Source of the DNA: Ampullaceana balthica
Taxonomy: Eukaryota > Mollusca > Gastropoda > Lymnaeidae
Length of the DNA: 64,000 bases
Reading direction: 5' to 3'
NCBI GenBank assembly: GCA_944989445.1
Contig: CALYLW010000056.1
Location: forward strand, 407,948 to 471,947
The notes under the pieces are model-generated. The model was not told where the DNA came from. It worked only from the letters and a program-made list of their open reading frames with translations, and searched no databases. Below are positions 1 through 10,414 of the stretch, piece after piece; position 1 is the stretch's first letter; each line of letters opens with the position of its first letter. A program made the translations under genes and the position numbers.

Positions 1-128
1 TTATGGATTGGTACATGTTTTATAATTGCTAGGAATATAGATGCCAATACTTTCTGACACCTAGCCAATTGTTAAGAACTGCAAAGAAATGCTCACATTA
101 AGTACAATGATCAAAGGTACCGCGAAGT

Positions 129-241
129 TTTGGCATTAAGCACATAACAATTGGTTACAGGATGAATTTGGCATTAAGTACATAAGATTTTGTTACAGGA
201 TGATTTTTGCATTAAGCACATAACAATTGGTTACAGGATGA
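129..241. repeat. Three-copy 37-38 bp tandem repeat
   Basis: Three near-identical units each start with GCATTAAG and end with GTTACAGGATGA. The middle unit has small substitutions. No coding potential is seen. Confidence 0.85.
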
Positions 242-852
242 TTTTACAGGAGGATCAGTTTTGCCTTCTGTTTCAATAACATTCACTTCATCTTTTGCTA
301 ATGCACCATGTTATCAGAGGCTCCTTAAACTACACTCACCTGCTACGAAAGAGCAGACTGGTCTGATACTTTTTCAAGTTTTCACTTAATGAATTCTCGA
401 AATGACCAAGGAGAAAAATGTATTTTTTATCAAATTATCCGCTCAACCAATCACAGACAAACATTTCTCGTACCTGTAGAAAGTATAGCTATCGGTATAA
501 AGAGGAAGGATCGACAAATTTCATTTTAGAAGAAATCGCAGAATAAAATTCAGGTGGAATTGCAAGTTGAATATTTAGACGCTGTTTCTATTTAAAATAA
601 ATGTGATGCATCAACGTAAAACAAAAATCAGTAAGCTCATTTGTATTTAATGAAGAAAATAATAATTTTTTTCCTTAATAAAATGTTTTTAGTTTAATAA
701 TTTACAAAATGTTTGTTGCGTGCCATAAATATATTATGTTTTTGCGCCATGTTTTTATAATACATTATGTGCTGAATTTTCTTGTTTTCCTCTTGAACTA
801 TAATTACATGCATTACTTTTTTATACTTACAGTCGAAGGCCTTTGTATTTAA
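242..852. other. No recognised feature
   Basis: AT-rich single-copy-looking sequence. I see no coding exon, transposon end or tandem repeat here. Confidence 0.5.
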
Positions 853-1089
853 ACACATAATTTCAGTTGATGAATAGTCTAATAATTGAGCACATCATTT
901 CACCTGATAAATAGACCAATAATTAAAAACATCATTTCACCTGATGACTAGACAAATAATTAAACACATCATTTCACCTGATGACTAGACCAATAATTAA
1001 ACACATCATTTCACCTGATGACTAGACCAATAATTAAACACGTCATTTCACCTGATGACTAGACCAATAATTAAACACGTCATTTCACT
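853..1089. repeat. 37-bp minisatellite, about 6 copies
   Basis: Units carry CATTTCACCTGATGACTAG followed by CCAATAATTAAA at a strict 37-bp period. The first units are more diverged than the last four. The 61-residue frame just downstream starts at its edge and resembles no family I know. Confidence 0.9.
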
Positions 1090-1661
1090 TGTTGAAACAA
1101 CCTTTCATTGCGATGAAAATAAATCAACATTTAAAGTTTAAAGAGAGGCATATAATCATGGACCTCAAAGTAAGACAAAATAAAAATAAAAACATGTCCA
1201 GGCCTGAGTCTGCAGATAATTGTGGATATGAACCCGAACAAATGTCAGGTGTATTTTGTAGGCTAAGATCATAAAAAACACATAGATCTAGCTTTTAGTT
1301 GAAGATGTTTATTTTAAAATCAGTTTTTTATTAGATCTTGAATTGTGTTTTGTTTTATTTATTAGTTCTTAGAATGCGGTGTGGGACAATGTAAACATTT
1401 GATATAAATAATTTATATAACGACTGGTTTCCTGCTATATTAAAATAAATAATTGTTTATCGTATTAATTGCAACCTAAAATAAAAAGGTGAATAAACCT
1501 GGTTCAAGAATTTCAATTTAACATTTCTTGGAATAAATATTATTAATCTTGAAATCTAGGATTTATTTTACAGTCAATATCTTGTAAAGCAAAAAAAATA
1601 AAAAAATAAAAAGAAGAAAACAAAGTTTATGCACTCAATATTTCCCCTGATCTTAACAGGA
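1090..1661. other. No recognised feature
   Basis: AT-rich sequence. A 61-codon frame (1089-1274) and a minus-strand hydrophobic frame (1574-1804) show no domain and are probably chance. Confidence 0.5.
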
Positions 1662-1752
1662 CATAATAATAATATAAATAATAAATTGATAATTGATATA
1701 GCGCTGCACACCAGTAAGAAACGGGGCTTACAGCGCTTCATATAAAATAATA
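1662..1752 (+). repeat. Dispersed (AAT)n-headed repeat with paired AGCGCT motifs
   Basis: An AAT-rich head leads into GATATAGCGCTG, and about 35 bp later TTACAGCGCTTCATA follows. The same layout recurs at 33327-33420 and, reversed, near 37915-38040. This looks like a small non-autonomous interspersed element. Its class cannot be assigned from these copies. Confidence 0.65.
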
Positions 1753-1860
1753 CCACACCTATAAGTATCCATGCATTCAATTTGAAGATGCGAGTTTTCG
1801 ACATTTTGTTTTTGATTTTGATAGGCCCTTTATGTCATCGTCCGTTTTATTAATTAATTT

Positions 1861-2717
1861 TAGGGCTGTTATTGATTAATTTAAGTTTAATCGTTAACTT
1901 TTGAAAAATTATCGATTAATTAATTGATAATTTCGATTCAAGTCAAAAATAGAAATTTATGACGTCATTAGACTGAACATTTCCCACGGAAATTGAAAAA
2001 TAAGAATATTTTGCACTAAATTTTATGACAATGTGTTGATACTTGATCGGATGTTTGTGCTGAAGGTGGTACGTCAGCGATGTATTTTATCCTTTAAAAG
2101 AGAATTGTTTACGGCAGTGAACACAGTAAACTTTTTCACCATCTTCGACTTTGCCATCCGCAGTTAGCTTAAAAACAAAATTTTTGCTTAACTTTCTAGT
2201 TACATTTTTAAATTTAACTGCGCTGAAGCTGTCAGCCATTTTTTAGTTGAAGTCTGCCGGTGCACATCTAATACATAATCGCCGTTCGTATGCGTGTGTC
2301 TCCCCATCGAAAGGCGCGCAAAAAGGCGATCGAAAGGCGCACGAAAAGGCACGCAAAATTATTATAAATAAATTAAAAACTTCGCCGTAAAAATATAATA
2401 TGACGTCATTGTTTTAGCACAGAACGACAATTACAGAAACAACGCACGAACTATGCGTGCGTGTGAGCCTTAGCAGGCTTTTCCACTAGTAAAGTAATAA
2501 AATAAATTATAATATTACGTAGGAGAAGTTTGTACGTTAAAAATATAAAAATTATTATTAATTAATTAATAATTAATTATTTATTAATTTAAAAAAATTA
2601 AAATATTATAAATATTTTCGTTAATTTTAGTCGATTTTATATCGATTAAAATAATTTTGATCGATAAAAAAATTTAACGATTAATCGAGAAATTAATCGT
2701 TAATTTCCGCAGCCCTA
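1861..2717 (-). mobile_element. hAT DNA transposon copy, internally deleted
   Basis: The element begins TAGGGCTG and ends CAGCCCTA, with GATTAAT-rich subterminal sequence on both sides. It is flanked by a perfect 8-bp target duplication, ATTAATTT (1853-1860 and 2718-2725). The 8-bp duplication and these ends are typical of hAT elements. The minus strand keeps a BED zinc-finger start, but most of the transposase is missing. A sibling copy sits at 34746-35572. Confidence 0.9.
2020..2239 (-). pseudogene. BED-type zinc finger remnant of hAT transposase
   Basis: Reading the minus strand from ATG at 2239 gives a BED-finger start: residues ADGKVEDGEKVYCVHCRK with the Cys-x2-Cys pair, then HLQHKHP supplying the histidines. 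One in-frame stop (TAA) lies just after the second cysteine region, and the frame is lost beyond about 2020. BED fingers are the N-terminal DNA-binding domain of many hAT transposases. No catalytic domain remains, so the copy cannot encode a working transposase. Confidence 0.8.
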
Positions 2718-2725
2718 ATTAATTT

Positions 2726-3590
2726 GTATCATTTATTAATGTCAAGTTATTTACAAATCAAACCATTGATTGCCAAGGCAAACTTTAGAAATAACTTTTT
2801 TGGTAAAAAAAAATAAAAAATAAAAAAAATATTTCAAATAGCTTAACTCCAAAATTTAATTCTACACGTTAAATGTCGCTTTCAAATTATATTCGTTTAT
2901 AATTTATATTATGTCCTTTATTTAATTTTCGTAATTTTCTTTTAAAGAATTTGTTACCCGCACATCATAGTCAATTTGAAAAATATATATTTTATTTTCA
3001 ACTACAATTTTATTTTTTCATCGAAAATTTAAATGTCTAAAGTTCTGGTAAGCAATAAATTTAAAAACAAAAATTAATAAAAAAAACAACAACAAACAAA
3101 CGAACAGACTAACAAACAAACAAACAAACTTATTATTGCAGATGTTAAACGCCATCTAGAATTTAAGACATTTTAAAGACATTGACATTATTTTCAATTT
3201 TTACAAAATGGACTTTAATTTTTAAAACTTTATTTAAATCGTTATAAAAATTTTAATGTGTAAATAATGTTTAAAAAATATTATAGGAATTGAGAAACTT
3301 GCAAACTAAGAGTTTACCCAAATACCGGATTTTTGCCGGAGAATCAGAATTTAACTATACAAATCCCAGGTGTTGCATAAATTCATATCATAAACATTGT
3401 AATCTAATCATTTTTTTTTAATATTCTGAATTTTGACGAAGAACTATTAGACTCTAATTCCTCATTTAAATTAAAATATTTTTTTTAATGAATCCGCTAC
3501 AAGGGGCTGTTTGTCTCTGCCACTAACTTCTAGAAATTGTTTGAAATAACAATAACATGTTTAACCTTTTTTTAAAATTTATTTATTTAT
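2726..3590. other. AT-rich stretch, no recognised feature
   Basis: Very AT-rich, with an AAAC/AAC-rich patch near 3080-3130. No exon, transposon end or regular tandem repeat is recognised. Confidence 0.5.
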
Positions 3591-3594
3591 TTAT

Positions 3595-3656
<62 letters not shown>
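3591..3656. repeat. (ATA)n/(ATT)n self-complementary microsatellite
   Basis: A run of AAT triplets is followed directly by a run of ATT triplets, so the tract can fold back on itself. The Helitron end at 3657 lies immediately against it. Confidence 0.9.
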
Positions 3657-3657
<1 letters not shown>

Positions 3658-4253
3658 TAGTTTGTGCTGCGGTGCCGTGGCGCCTGCGGCGCCCTCCTTT
3701 TTTTAAAGGCGCCTAGGGCGTCCACCTTTTTCAAAAGCCCAAGTAACTTATCCTTGTATGATGAATACGAAATATTCCTGAAATGTACGCAAAGTATGTA
3801 TATAATACCAATATAGGTTGTGCTGCTACGCCAACTTTTATTTAGGGTGCCTAAGGCAACCACTTTTTTCAAAAGTCCAACAAACTTGTCTTTGTATGAT
3901 AGATACGTTATATTAAACTACCTTAAATGTACACAAAGTAATTTTAAATTGAGGTTGTAGGGCGCCTAAGGCGCCCACTTTTTTTTTGGGTCAAAAGCCC
4001 AAGTAACTTATCCTTGTATGATAAATACGAAATATTCCTGAAAATTAAACAAAGTATTTATATAATAATTTTTACAGTGCTAATCACCACACGATTTTTT
4101 AACTAATTTTAGAAAGCAGCGAACCAAATTACTGCAACAAAAAATAACTATTTGAGTCAATCAGCACTGCTTACAACACAAAATTTTAAAAAAGCAGAGA
4201 GAATTCCCTTAGCGTTAGGCATCATAAATATTTGAGCGTAAATTTATATATGA
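3657..4253 (-). mobile_element. Non-autonomous Helitron, GGCGCC family
   Basis: On the minus strand the element starts with TCATATATAAATTTACGCTC (position 4253). It ends with palindromic GGCGCC segments, then GCAGCACAAACTAG (CTAG at 3657-3660), followed by T. The 5' TC, the GC-rich 3' hairpin, the terminal CTRR and the following T are Helitron hallmarks. Inside are three diverged repeats of a segment carrying AAAAGCCCAA and ATCCTTGTATGAT, plus the motif CAGTGCTAATCACCACACGA that recurs in copies near 34520 and 54000. No protein is encoded. Confidence 0.8.
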
Positions 4254-4330
4254 CTAGGTTGTGCTGCGGCGCCATATAATGTCCCTTAGCGTTAGGCATC
4301 AGTGATAATTGAGCGTAAATATATATATGA
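4254..4330 (-). mobile_element. Short Helitron copy abutting its neighbour
   Basis: On the minus strand this 77-bp remnant starts with TCATATATATATTTACGCTC at 4330, preceded by A. It ends in GCGCCGCAGCACAACCTAG at 4254. The next base on that strand is the first base of the neighbouring Helitron. It keeps both family ends but almost no interior. Confidence 0.72.
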
Positions 4331-4558
4331 TTATTTGCCATGAAATGTAAACAGTCAGACTTGTTTTACTATATAAAAAGCCTTGCATTAAGAAGTTTTT
4401 TAGAATTCCTTTTTTCGTGGCGGGGGGGGGGTGGGTGGGGTGTCCACTTTGCTTAACTTTACCCACAACACATCTTTTGTTTTACTATGTAACTTACTAG
4501 AATTTCTTATAAATTACTACAACACATAATGTATAGTCGAATAGTTAATCAGCTAGAC
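4331..4558. other. No recognised feature; poly-G patch
   Basis: Contains a run of G residues near 4420-4440. Nothing else is recognised. The last 8 bases are the target duplication of the next element. Confidence 0.5.
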
Positions 4559-4754
4559 CAGGGGTCACCAACATTTTCTTCCGGAGGGTCGCATTAACTG
4601 TCAAACAGAAGTTTGGGGGCCGACTACACACAGTTTTGTGGTAAACTACAGGTAAAAATAGTATCTCTATTTTAGATTAAAAGGTCTCCAGGGGCCGGAT
4701 GAGAGGGCCTCGCGGGCCACATCTGACCCGCGGGCCGTAGTTTGGAGACCCCCG
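4559..4754. mobile_element. hAT-type MITE (CAGGGGTCACCAAC ends)
   Basis: This 196-bp element starts CAGGGGTCACCAACATTT and ends GTTTGGAGACCCCCG, which are inverted relative to each other. Flanks AGCTAGAC and ATCTAGAC (4551-4558, 4755-4762) form an 8-bp target duplication with one mismatch. It has no coding capacity. The ends resemble the CAG(G)GGTCNCCAAC group of hAT elements. Confidence 0.85.
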
Positions 4755-4762
4755 ATCTAGAC

Positions 4763-5435
4763 AAACATTATTGTCCTAGCCCACATCAGCACGGCTTTGG
4801 GAAAGTCAGATAGTGTGTAACACAATTAATTGGTCTAATAGAGGATCTGTGAAAAGGCTTACATTATATTAATCAAATAGATACAATAATACTGGTCCTT
4901 TCAAACGCATTTTATAAAATTAAATACACGTTTTTGCGAATATTTACACCTTACCTAAGCATTTTCTGGTTCATGCATATTTTTAAAAAATCTGTTGTTT
5001 ACTATTGACACTTAATATACATCTGTTCTTGCATTTTAAATTTTATTTTTGCTTCACTTTTTAATTCGATTACGAGATCAACACTTTCCAAATTAAAACT
5101 TTAATTCACCATTCCAAATGAAAATTTACAATACAATTTTAGCAACTGTTTTTTATTTTGTTTTTGTGTGTGTCTCATTGCAGGAAGTTTCTGCTGGCAA
5201 AGTAAAACAATTAAAGTGGCTTTGGATTCAAAGGAAGACAGCAAATAGGCCATCAAGTAGATTAATAGCCAAGGTTGATCTGCAACAGATTGAGGGTCTG
5301 AACTAGATCATAGAAACATCTATGTGAAAAGGAAAGTGCACGCTGCCACATGTCCACAGCAACAGTTTTAGGTGCCATTTCATGTGTCTAAGTCCAAGGA
5401 TCCTTACAGATTTCACTCCACAGGGATATTTAAAG
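4763..5435. other. No convincing feature upstream of WIF1
   Basis: A 62-codon frame at 5118-5306 begins with a hydrophobic, signal-peptide-like stretch. It sits in AT-rich sequence, overlaps a pyrimidine tract ending CATTGCAG, and matches no family I know. I do not call it a gene. Confidence 0.4.
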
Positions 5436-5539
5436 TTGTCACATGCCAGCGATACCAAGAATTGTCACATGCAAGGGATAGTAACGGTTGTCAAATCCCA
5501 GGGATACCGACAATTGGCACACTTCAGAGATTAAAGACC
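5436..5539. repeat. 26-bp tandem repeat, 4 copies
   Basis: Four diverged units start TTGTCACATGCC, TTGTCACATGCA, TTGTCAAATCCC and TTGGCACACTTC at exact 26-bp spacing. Confidence 0.75.
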
Positions 5540-5966
5540 GTGCAATGTTTATTTGACCGGTGGTAGAGAAGAGCGGAGATTAATGGAACTCTGTTCCCGT
5601 CATGGATTACTGGCAGAGGAAGAGCCCACAGCTTGCACACACGTCACCCAGCTTTCAAACGGCTTATCACAAGAGCCAGTACATTGACTTAACCTAACAA
5701 CAAAGTTTGCCCCCAAACCAACACTCGCCCCTCTTCGTGGTGATATATTGGCGTTGCCGAATGCTTGCGGTGAGCTCCGCGTCCCTAGCAACGCAGCAAT
5801 TCGGCCTCGAGATTACTACCTAAACATAGGTCCGGCGAACTTCTTCTCCTTCAAGCCACCGATTTTCCGATCGCGTGGAAGCCAGGCGGTGCTGCTGTGC
5901 GCGTCATTCGTTACGCTGGTGGTATGGGGCACCTCGAGACGGTGCTCAACAGGTGTTGAAAGCGTC
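5540..5966 (+). promoter_or_regulatory. Putative 5' UTR and promoter region of WIF1
   Basis: This stretch is visibly richer in G, C and CpG than its AT-rich surroundings, as expected near a promoter. No clear TATA box is seen. The frame stays open upstream of the chosen ATG, to an ATG at 5748, but the extra residues lack any signal-peptide or WIF features. The transcription start cannot be placed from sequence. Confidence 0.4.
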
Positions 5967-6120
5967 ATGCGTCGTCCCATGACGCCCGCGTCATTGTGTG
6001 TCTTGCTGCTGCTCTGCTGCACCCTCACCTCCCCGCCCGCCCTGGCGGTGGGGCGACCGCGTACATCCAAGAACAGACTCGCCCTGTGGATAGACAGACA
6101 TCAGGTGAAAAGTCTTATCG
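5967..6120 (+). CDS. WIF1: Wnt inhibitory factor 1 orthologue, exon 1
   Basis: The first coding exon of a secreted Wnt antagonist. From the ATG at 5967 it encodes a positively charged start, a leucine-rich signal peptide (about residues 9-27, ending near PPALA) and the start of the WIF domain, LALWIDRHQVKSLIG. Vertebrate WIF1 has the closely similar LYLWIDAHQARVLIG at the same distance from its start. The exon ends ATCG|GTAAGT, a strong donor in phase 1. I chose this ATG over one at 5748 because it puts the signal peptide at the N-terminus and gives a length matching the family; it has G at -3. In animals WIF1 binds Wnt ligands outside the cell, and the fly relative Shifted affects Hedgehog spread. 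RYK also has a WIF domain, but its opening lacks the LWID-x-HQ pattern. Confidence 0.88.
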
Positions 6121-6902
6121 GTAAGTTGGTTGTCAGAGGTGGAGCTTGTCTTCATGCCCCCACCCCCACCCCCCAAAAAAATACTACCTACAAACATAAT
6201 TATAAGAATCGGACGACTGACTTTCAAAAAAGAAAATTCCTAGTTGCGCCCATGATTCACAGAACTAAACTTTTAAAAAAAATAATTAAATTATAGCTCT
6301 TACTAAAAATAAATAATAGAAGCAGATTATCTTTTATAATCTAAATTCAAAACGAAATTGGAAAATCAAAGAGCGGAATTAAATATTTAAAAAAAACAAC
6401 CTTTCATATACATTCATTTATTGTCTTCAGTTTTGAAGTGCAAACGATTTACAGTTCTTAACACACCATAGAATATCGTTGTATTGTTATCAGCCACTAT
6501 GTACTTTCATTATCCCGCTGAAAGTTTCCTCTACTCAACAAGACTATCCCAACTTTATAATGTGGTTGTACAAGTTGAGGCTGCTAGCTTGCACCTAATA
6601 GTACAAAAGATAATCTTCAAAATAGTTCTTCGGTTGTTGCGATATTAACATTCTGTTTCAAAAGGCAGTCTGCTCTTACAGTGCCTGTGTATATCAAACT
6701 TAGACATTGGCCCATACTAATGCTGATTACTATTCCTTGTTAATCTCTCCATATAATTAGAAATGAAATGAACCCCTGACAGTCTAGCCAGGAACAGTGG
6801 GTCTAAAAATGTTTGATTCGCGATCACCTTCGTCACGCATTATACAAAAATGACCTGCCATGCCTACGCTATGAATTGAGACCGCCGAAATAGGGTTTAG
6901 AT
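6121..6902. other. Start of intron 1, no further feature
   Basis: Apart from the donor site and a C-rich/A-rich patch near 6160-6180, I see no repeat or coding signal. The open frame running to 6296 is simply read-through into the intron. Confidence 0.5.
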
Positions 6903-7115
6903 CAGGGGTTGCCAGACCCGCAGTAACTGAGGGCCATTCAAAACAAAAATATATAAATTATTGATAGCCGCATTGAAGCACTATGGGTCATTAAACCTGG
7001 CTTGGAAATCTTCCAGTAATCCTTGTAAGATAGTTTAAATAAATTGTACGCCAGCCGCAATGTGAACACAGGAGAGCCGCATGCGGCCCATGAGCCACGG
7101 ATTTAGCCACCGTTG
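6903..7115. mobile_element. hAT-type MITE, left of a pair
   Basis: Starts CAGGGGTTGCCAGACC and ends GAGCCACGGATTTAGCC then ACCGTTG. It is flanked by GTTTAGAT (6895-6902) and GTCTAGAC (7116-7123), an 8-bp duplication with two differences. It is non-coding. The right flank is also the left flank of the next element. Confidence 0.72.
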
Positions 7116-7123
7116 GTCTAGAC

Positions 7124-7444
7124 AATAGGGCGGGAAACCTTTTGTCTGAAAGAACCATATACACCACATATTTTGGAAAGTAATTCTGTAAGTGCCATGC
7201 AATGATAAATTATGATTAAATCTAAAAATTCAAGTAAATGTGTGTATTTTTTGTAATTTCAACCATTAAAGTACAATAACTATGTCTCTAAGTTAATTTT
7301 TATGCTGTTTTTATATGCAATTAAGATGTAGTTCAAACGAGTCTGAATAAACTTTTTAAAAATAAAGGAACATTTGTCTGAGAGCAAGATGAAGCCATCA
7401 AAAGAGCAACATCTGGCTCGCGTGCCATGGTTTTCCGACCCCTG
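7124..7444. mobile_element. hAT-type MITE, right of a pair
   Basis: The left end reads AATAGGGCGGGAAACCTTTT. The right end reads ATGGTTTTCCGACCCCTG, its approximate reverse complement. Perfect 8-bp flanks GTCTAGAC lie at 7116-7123 and 7445-7452. It is non-coding and 321 bp long. Confidence 0.78.
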
Positions 7445-7680
7445 GTCTAGACTCTCTATAAAATAATTCTGTATAATGTGCTACTCGCTTTAGTCGCACG
7501 AGGTATTAACATCGCGATTATGGTACAAGAGACGCCGTGATAAGAACAATGCTACAGGAACATTCATAGACAACCTCTTATTTCAAGCATAGACAACTCC
7601 GTCAGAAATCAGAATAGGGGTGGAAGAGGTAGGGGCGAGGAATGCGATGGAAAGGGGCGTGTGAAGATTACAGAAAGATT

Positions 7681-7721
7681 CCGAGGAAGAAGTTAGAGAA
7701 AGAATAGAGAGAGAGAGAGAG

Positions 7722-7758
<37 letters not shown>

Positions 7759-7988
7759 GATGGACAGCGGGAGGAAGAGAAGCAAGGATTAAGGGTGGGG
7801 TGTAAAGTAAAGAGAGAGTGAAGACAGGAGGGATGCAAGGGAGGGATGAGGGGTGAATGAGAGAGAGAGAGAGAGAGAGAGAGAGGAAGATGGACAGCGG
7901 GAGGAAGAGAAGCAAGGATTCAGGGAGGGGTGTAAAGTAAAGAGAGAGTGAAGACAGGAGGGATGCAAGGGAGGGATGAGGGGTGAAG
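7681..7988. repeat. GA-rich tract with a 130-bp tandem duplication
   Basis: (GA)n runs separate two copies of a purine-rich segment (7736-7858 and 7866-7988, offset 130 bp) that contains GGAAGATGGACAGCGGGAGG. The minus-strand leucine/serine-rich frames here are repeat artefacts. Confidence 0.88.
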
Positions 7989-8026
7989 TAAGATGGTCAG
8001 GCATGTGTAACAGAGGTTTAATTAAA

Positions 8027-8440
8027 GGGAAACGTGGAAGAGGTTAGGTAGATGTGAGGGCAAGGATAGGGAGGGTGGATGAGCTTAGGTAGATGTGAGG
8101 GCAAGGATAGGGAGGGGGAAGAGGTTAGGTAGACGTGAGGGCAAGGATAGGGAGGGGGAAGAGGTTAGGTAGATGTGAGGGCAAGGATAGGGAGGGGGAA
8201 GAGGTTAGGTAGATGTGAAGGCAAGGATAGGGAGGGGGAAGAGGTTAGGTAGACGTGAGGGCAAGGATAGGGAGGGTGGATGAGCTTAGGTAGATGTGAG
8301 GGCAAGGATAGGGAGGGGGAAGAGGTTAGGTAGACGTGAGGGCAAGGATAGGGAGGGGGGAGAGCTTAGGTAGACGTAAGGACTAGGATAGGGAGGGGGG
8401 AGAGCTTAGGTAGACGTAAGGACTAGGATAGGGAGGTTGG
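8027..8440. repeat. 40-bp minisatellite, about 10 copies
   Basis: Units contain GGTTAGGTAGATGTGAGGGC and AAGGATAGGGAGGGGGAAGA. The period is 40 bp, with variants TGGATGAGCTT and AAGGACTAGG. The G-rich strand is the + strand. Confidence 0.9.
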
Positions 8441-8590
8441 ATGGCGCAGTGCGGATGGTTGGAGAGAAGCTTAAAGAGTTCGGGAAGGAGTTGTTTAGAG
8501 AGACGGACAATAAAAGGACGTGATAGAGGAGAGAATGCATTTTTTAGAAGACGTAAATGAAATATAAGAATTACTAACCACAAGGCGCCT

Positions 8591-9690
8591 TCAACATAGG
8601 GTGCTATAAACCAAGGGTGTCATAAACACAACCATGCTATAAACCAAAGGTGTCATAAACACAACCATGCTATAAACCCAAGGGTGTCATAAATACAACC
8701 ATGCTTTAAACCCAAGGGTGTCATAAATACAACCATGCTATAAACCCAAGGGTGTCATAAATACAACCATGCTATAAACCAAAGGTGTCATAAACACAAC
8801 CATGCTATAAACCCAAGGGTGTCATAAATACAACCATGCTATAAACCCAAGGGTGTCATAAACACAACCATGCTATAAACCAAAGGTGTCATAAACACAA
8901 CCATGCTATAAACCAATGGTGCTATAAATGCAAGGGTGCCATAAACACAACCATGCTATAAACCCAAGGGTGTCATAAACACAACCATGCTATAAACCAA
9001 AGGTGTCATAAACACAACCATGCTATAAACCCAAGGGTGTCATAAATACAACCATGCTATAAACCAATGGTGCTATAAATGCAAGGGTGTCATTAACACA
9101 TCCATGCTATAAACCAATGGTGCAATAAACCCAAGGGTGCCATAAACACAACCATGCTATAAACAAAAGGGTGCCATAAACACAACCATGCTATAAACCC
9201 AAGGGTGTCATAAACACAACCATGCTATAAACCAAGGGTTTCATAAACACAACCATGCTATAAACCACAAGGATGTCATAAACACAATCATGCTATAAAC
9301 CCAAGGATGCCATAAACCCAACCATGCTACAACCCCAGGGTGTCATAAACTAAGCCATGCTAGAAACCCAAGGGTGCCATAAGCCCAAAAATGCCATAAA
9401 CCAAGGGTGCTATAAACCCAAGGGTGCCATAAACCCAATCATGCTATAAACCCAAGGGTGCCATAAGCCCATCCATGCTATAAATCCAAGGGTGCCATAA
9501 ACCCTAGGGTGCCATAAACCCAAGGGTGCCATAAACTCAAGGGTGCCATAAGCCCAGCCATGCTATAAACCCAAGGGTGCCATAAACCCAATCATGCTAT
9601 AAACCAAGGGTGCCATAAGCCCAGCCATGCTATAACTCAAGGGTTTCATAAACCCAAGGGTGCCGTGAACCAAAGGGTGCAATAAACCCG
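8591..9690. repeat. 33-34 bp minisatellite, about 32 copies
   Basis: Units contain AACCATGCTATAAACC and CAAGGGTGTCATAAACAC. Each unit is itself two related halves built around ATAAAC. The right end is more degenerate. Confidence 0.9.
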
Positions 9691-10414
9691 AGGACGCCAT
9701 CAACTCAATGTTCTGCACTAAAGGCTCACAATGAAAGCGAGGCACACATGACGGACGATAAGCCAATGCATGAACAATGACCAGAGATGCACAAGTTAAG
9801 AAAACTGTCTGCTTTTAATTTTTGATGAATGATGCATTTAGTCGCAAGTATTTGGCATCTTTAGTTTGGATCATTCATGCTACTCAACTATATACGGGGG
9901 TCGTCTGAATATAGATCAAAACAATTAGGCGTGATCTTAAAATACATCATTGAATTAGATTAGCTAAATTTTACAGATTTTTAACCATCAATACATTGCG
10001 GGATATGTTCTCAGAAACAAATACTTGTTAAAATCGTTGCACATATTAACCAACATAATTTATGAAGTCCGACGTACATCGGGATTCTGATCATTTAGTT
10101 GGGTAAAATCATAAGGACTGAGACGGATTGCAAAAATAAACGCAACAGAAGACGGGTGAAAAAGATCGGGAGCCGGAGTTTCGCATCTACCTTTAATGTC
10201 ATTCAAATAGAGACACATTTTTTGCTCTTTCCCCAACAAATAGCGTTTTCCCAGAATGCCACTATACAGAAATAGCAGAAACCTATATCACCAGCTGTGG
10301 GACCGGGAAGTCCACCTCCGTTATGATGTCTGAGAGGGGGGGGCGGGGGAGTAAGACATGTGGGTCATTGAAAGTCTATTTTAAGCAGGCAGTCAATACC
10401 GGGCTGGAAATGAG
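9691..10414. other. No recognised feature
   Basis: Apparently unique intronic sequence with a G run near 10336-10350. No exon or transposon end is recognised. Confidence 0.5.

Noticed and set aside
5118..5306. 62-residue frame with a signal-peptide-like start
   Set aside because: AT-rich, no family match, overlaps a pyrimidine tract ending in CAG, and no repeat of the pattern elsewhere. Chance is the best explanation.
5748..5966. N-terminal extension of WIF1 from an upstream ATG
   Set aside because: The extra residues have no signal peptide and would bury the hydrophobic leader 80 residues inside. The 5967 ATG gives the family's usual length.
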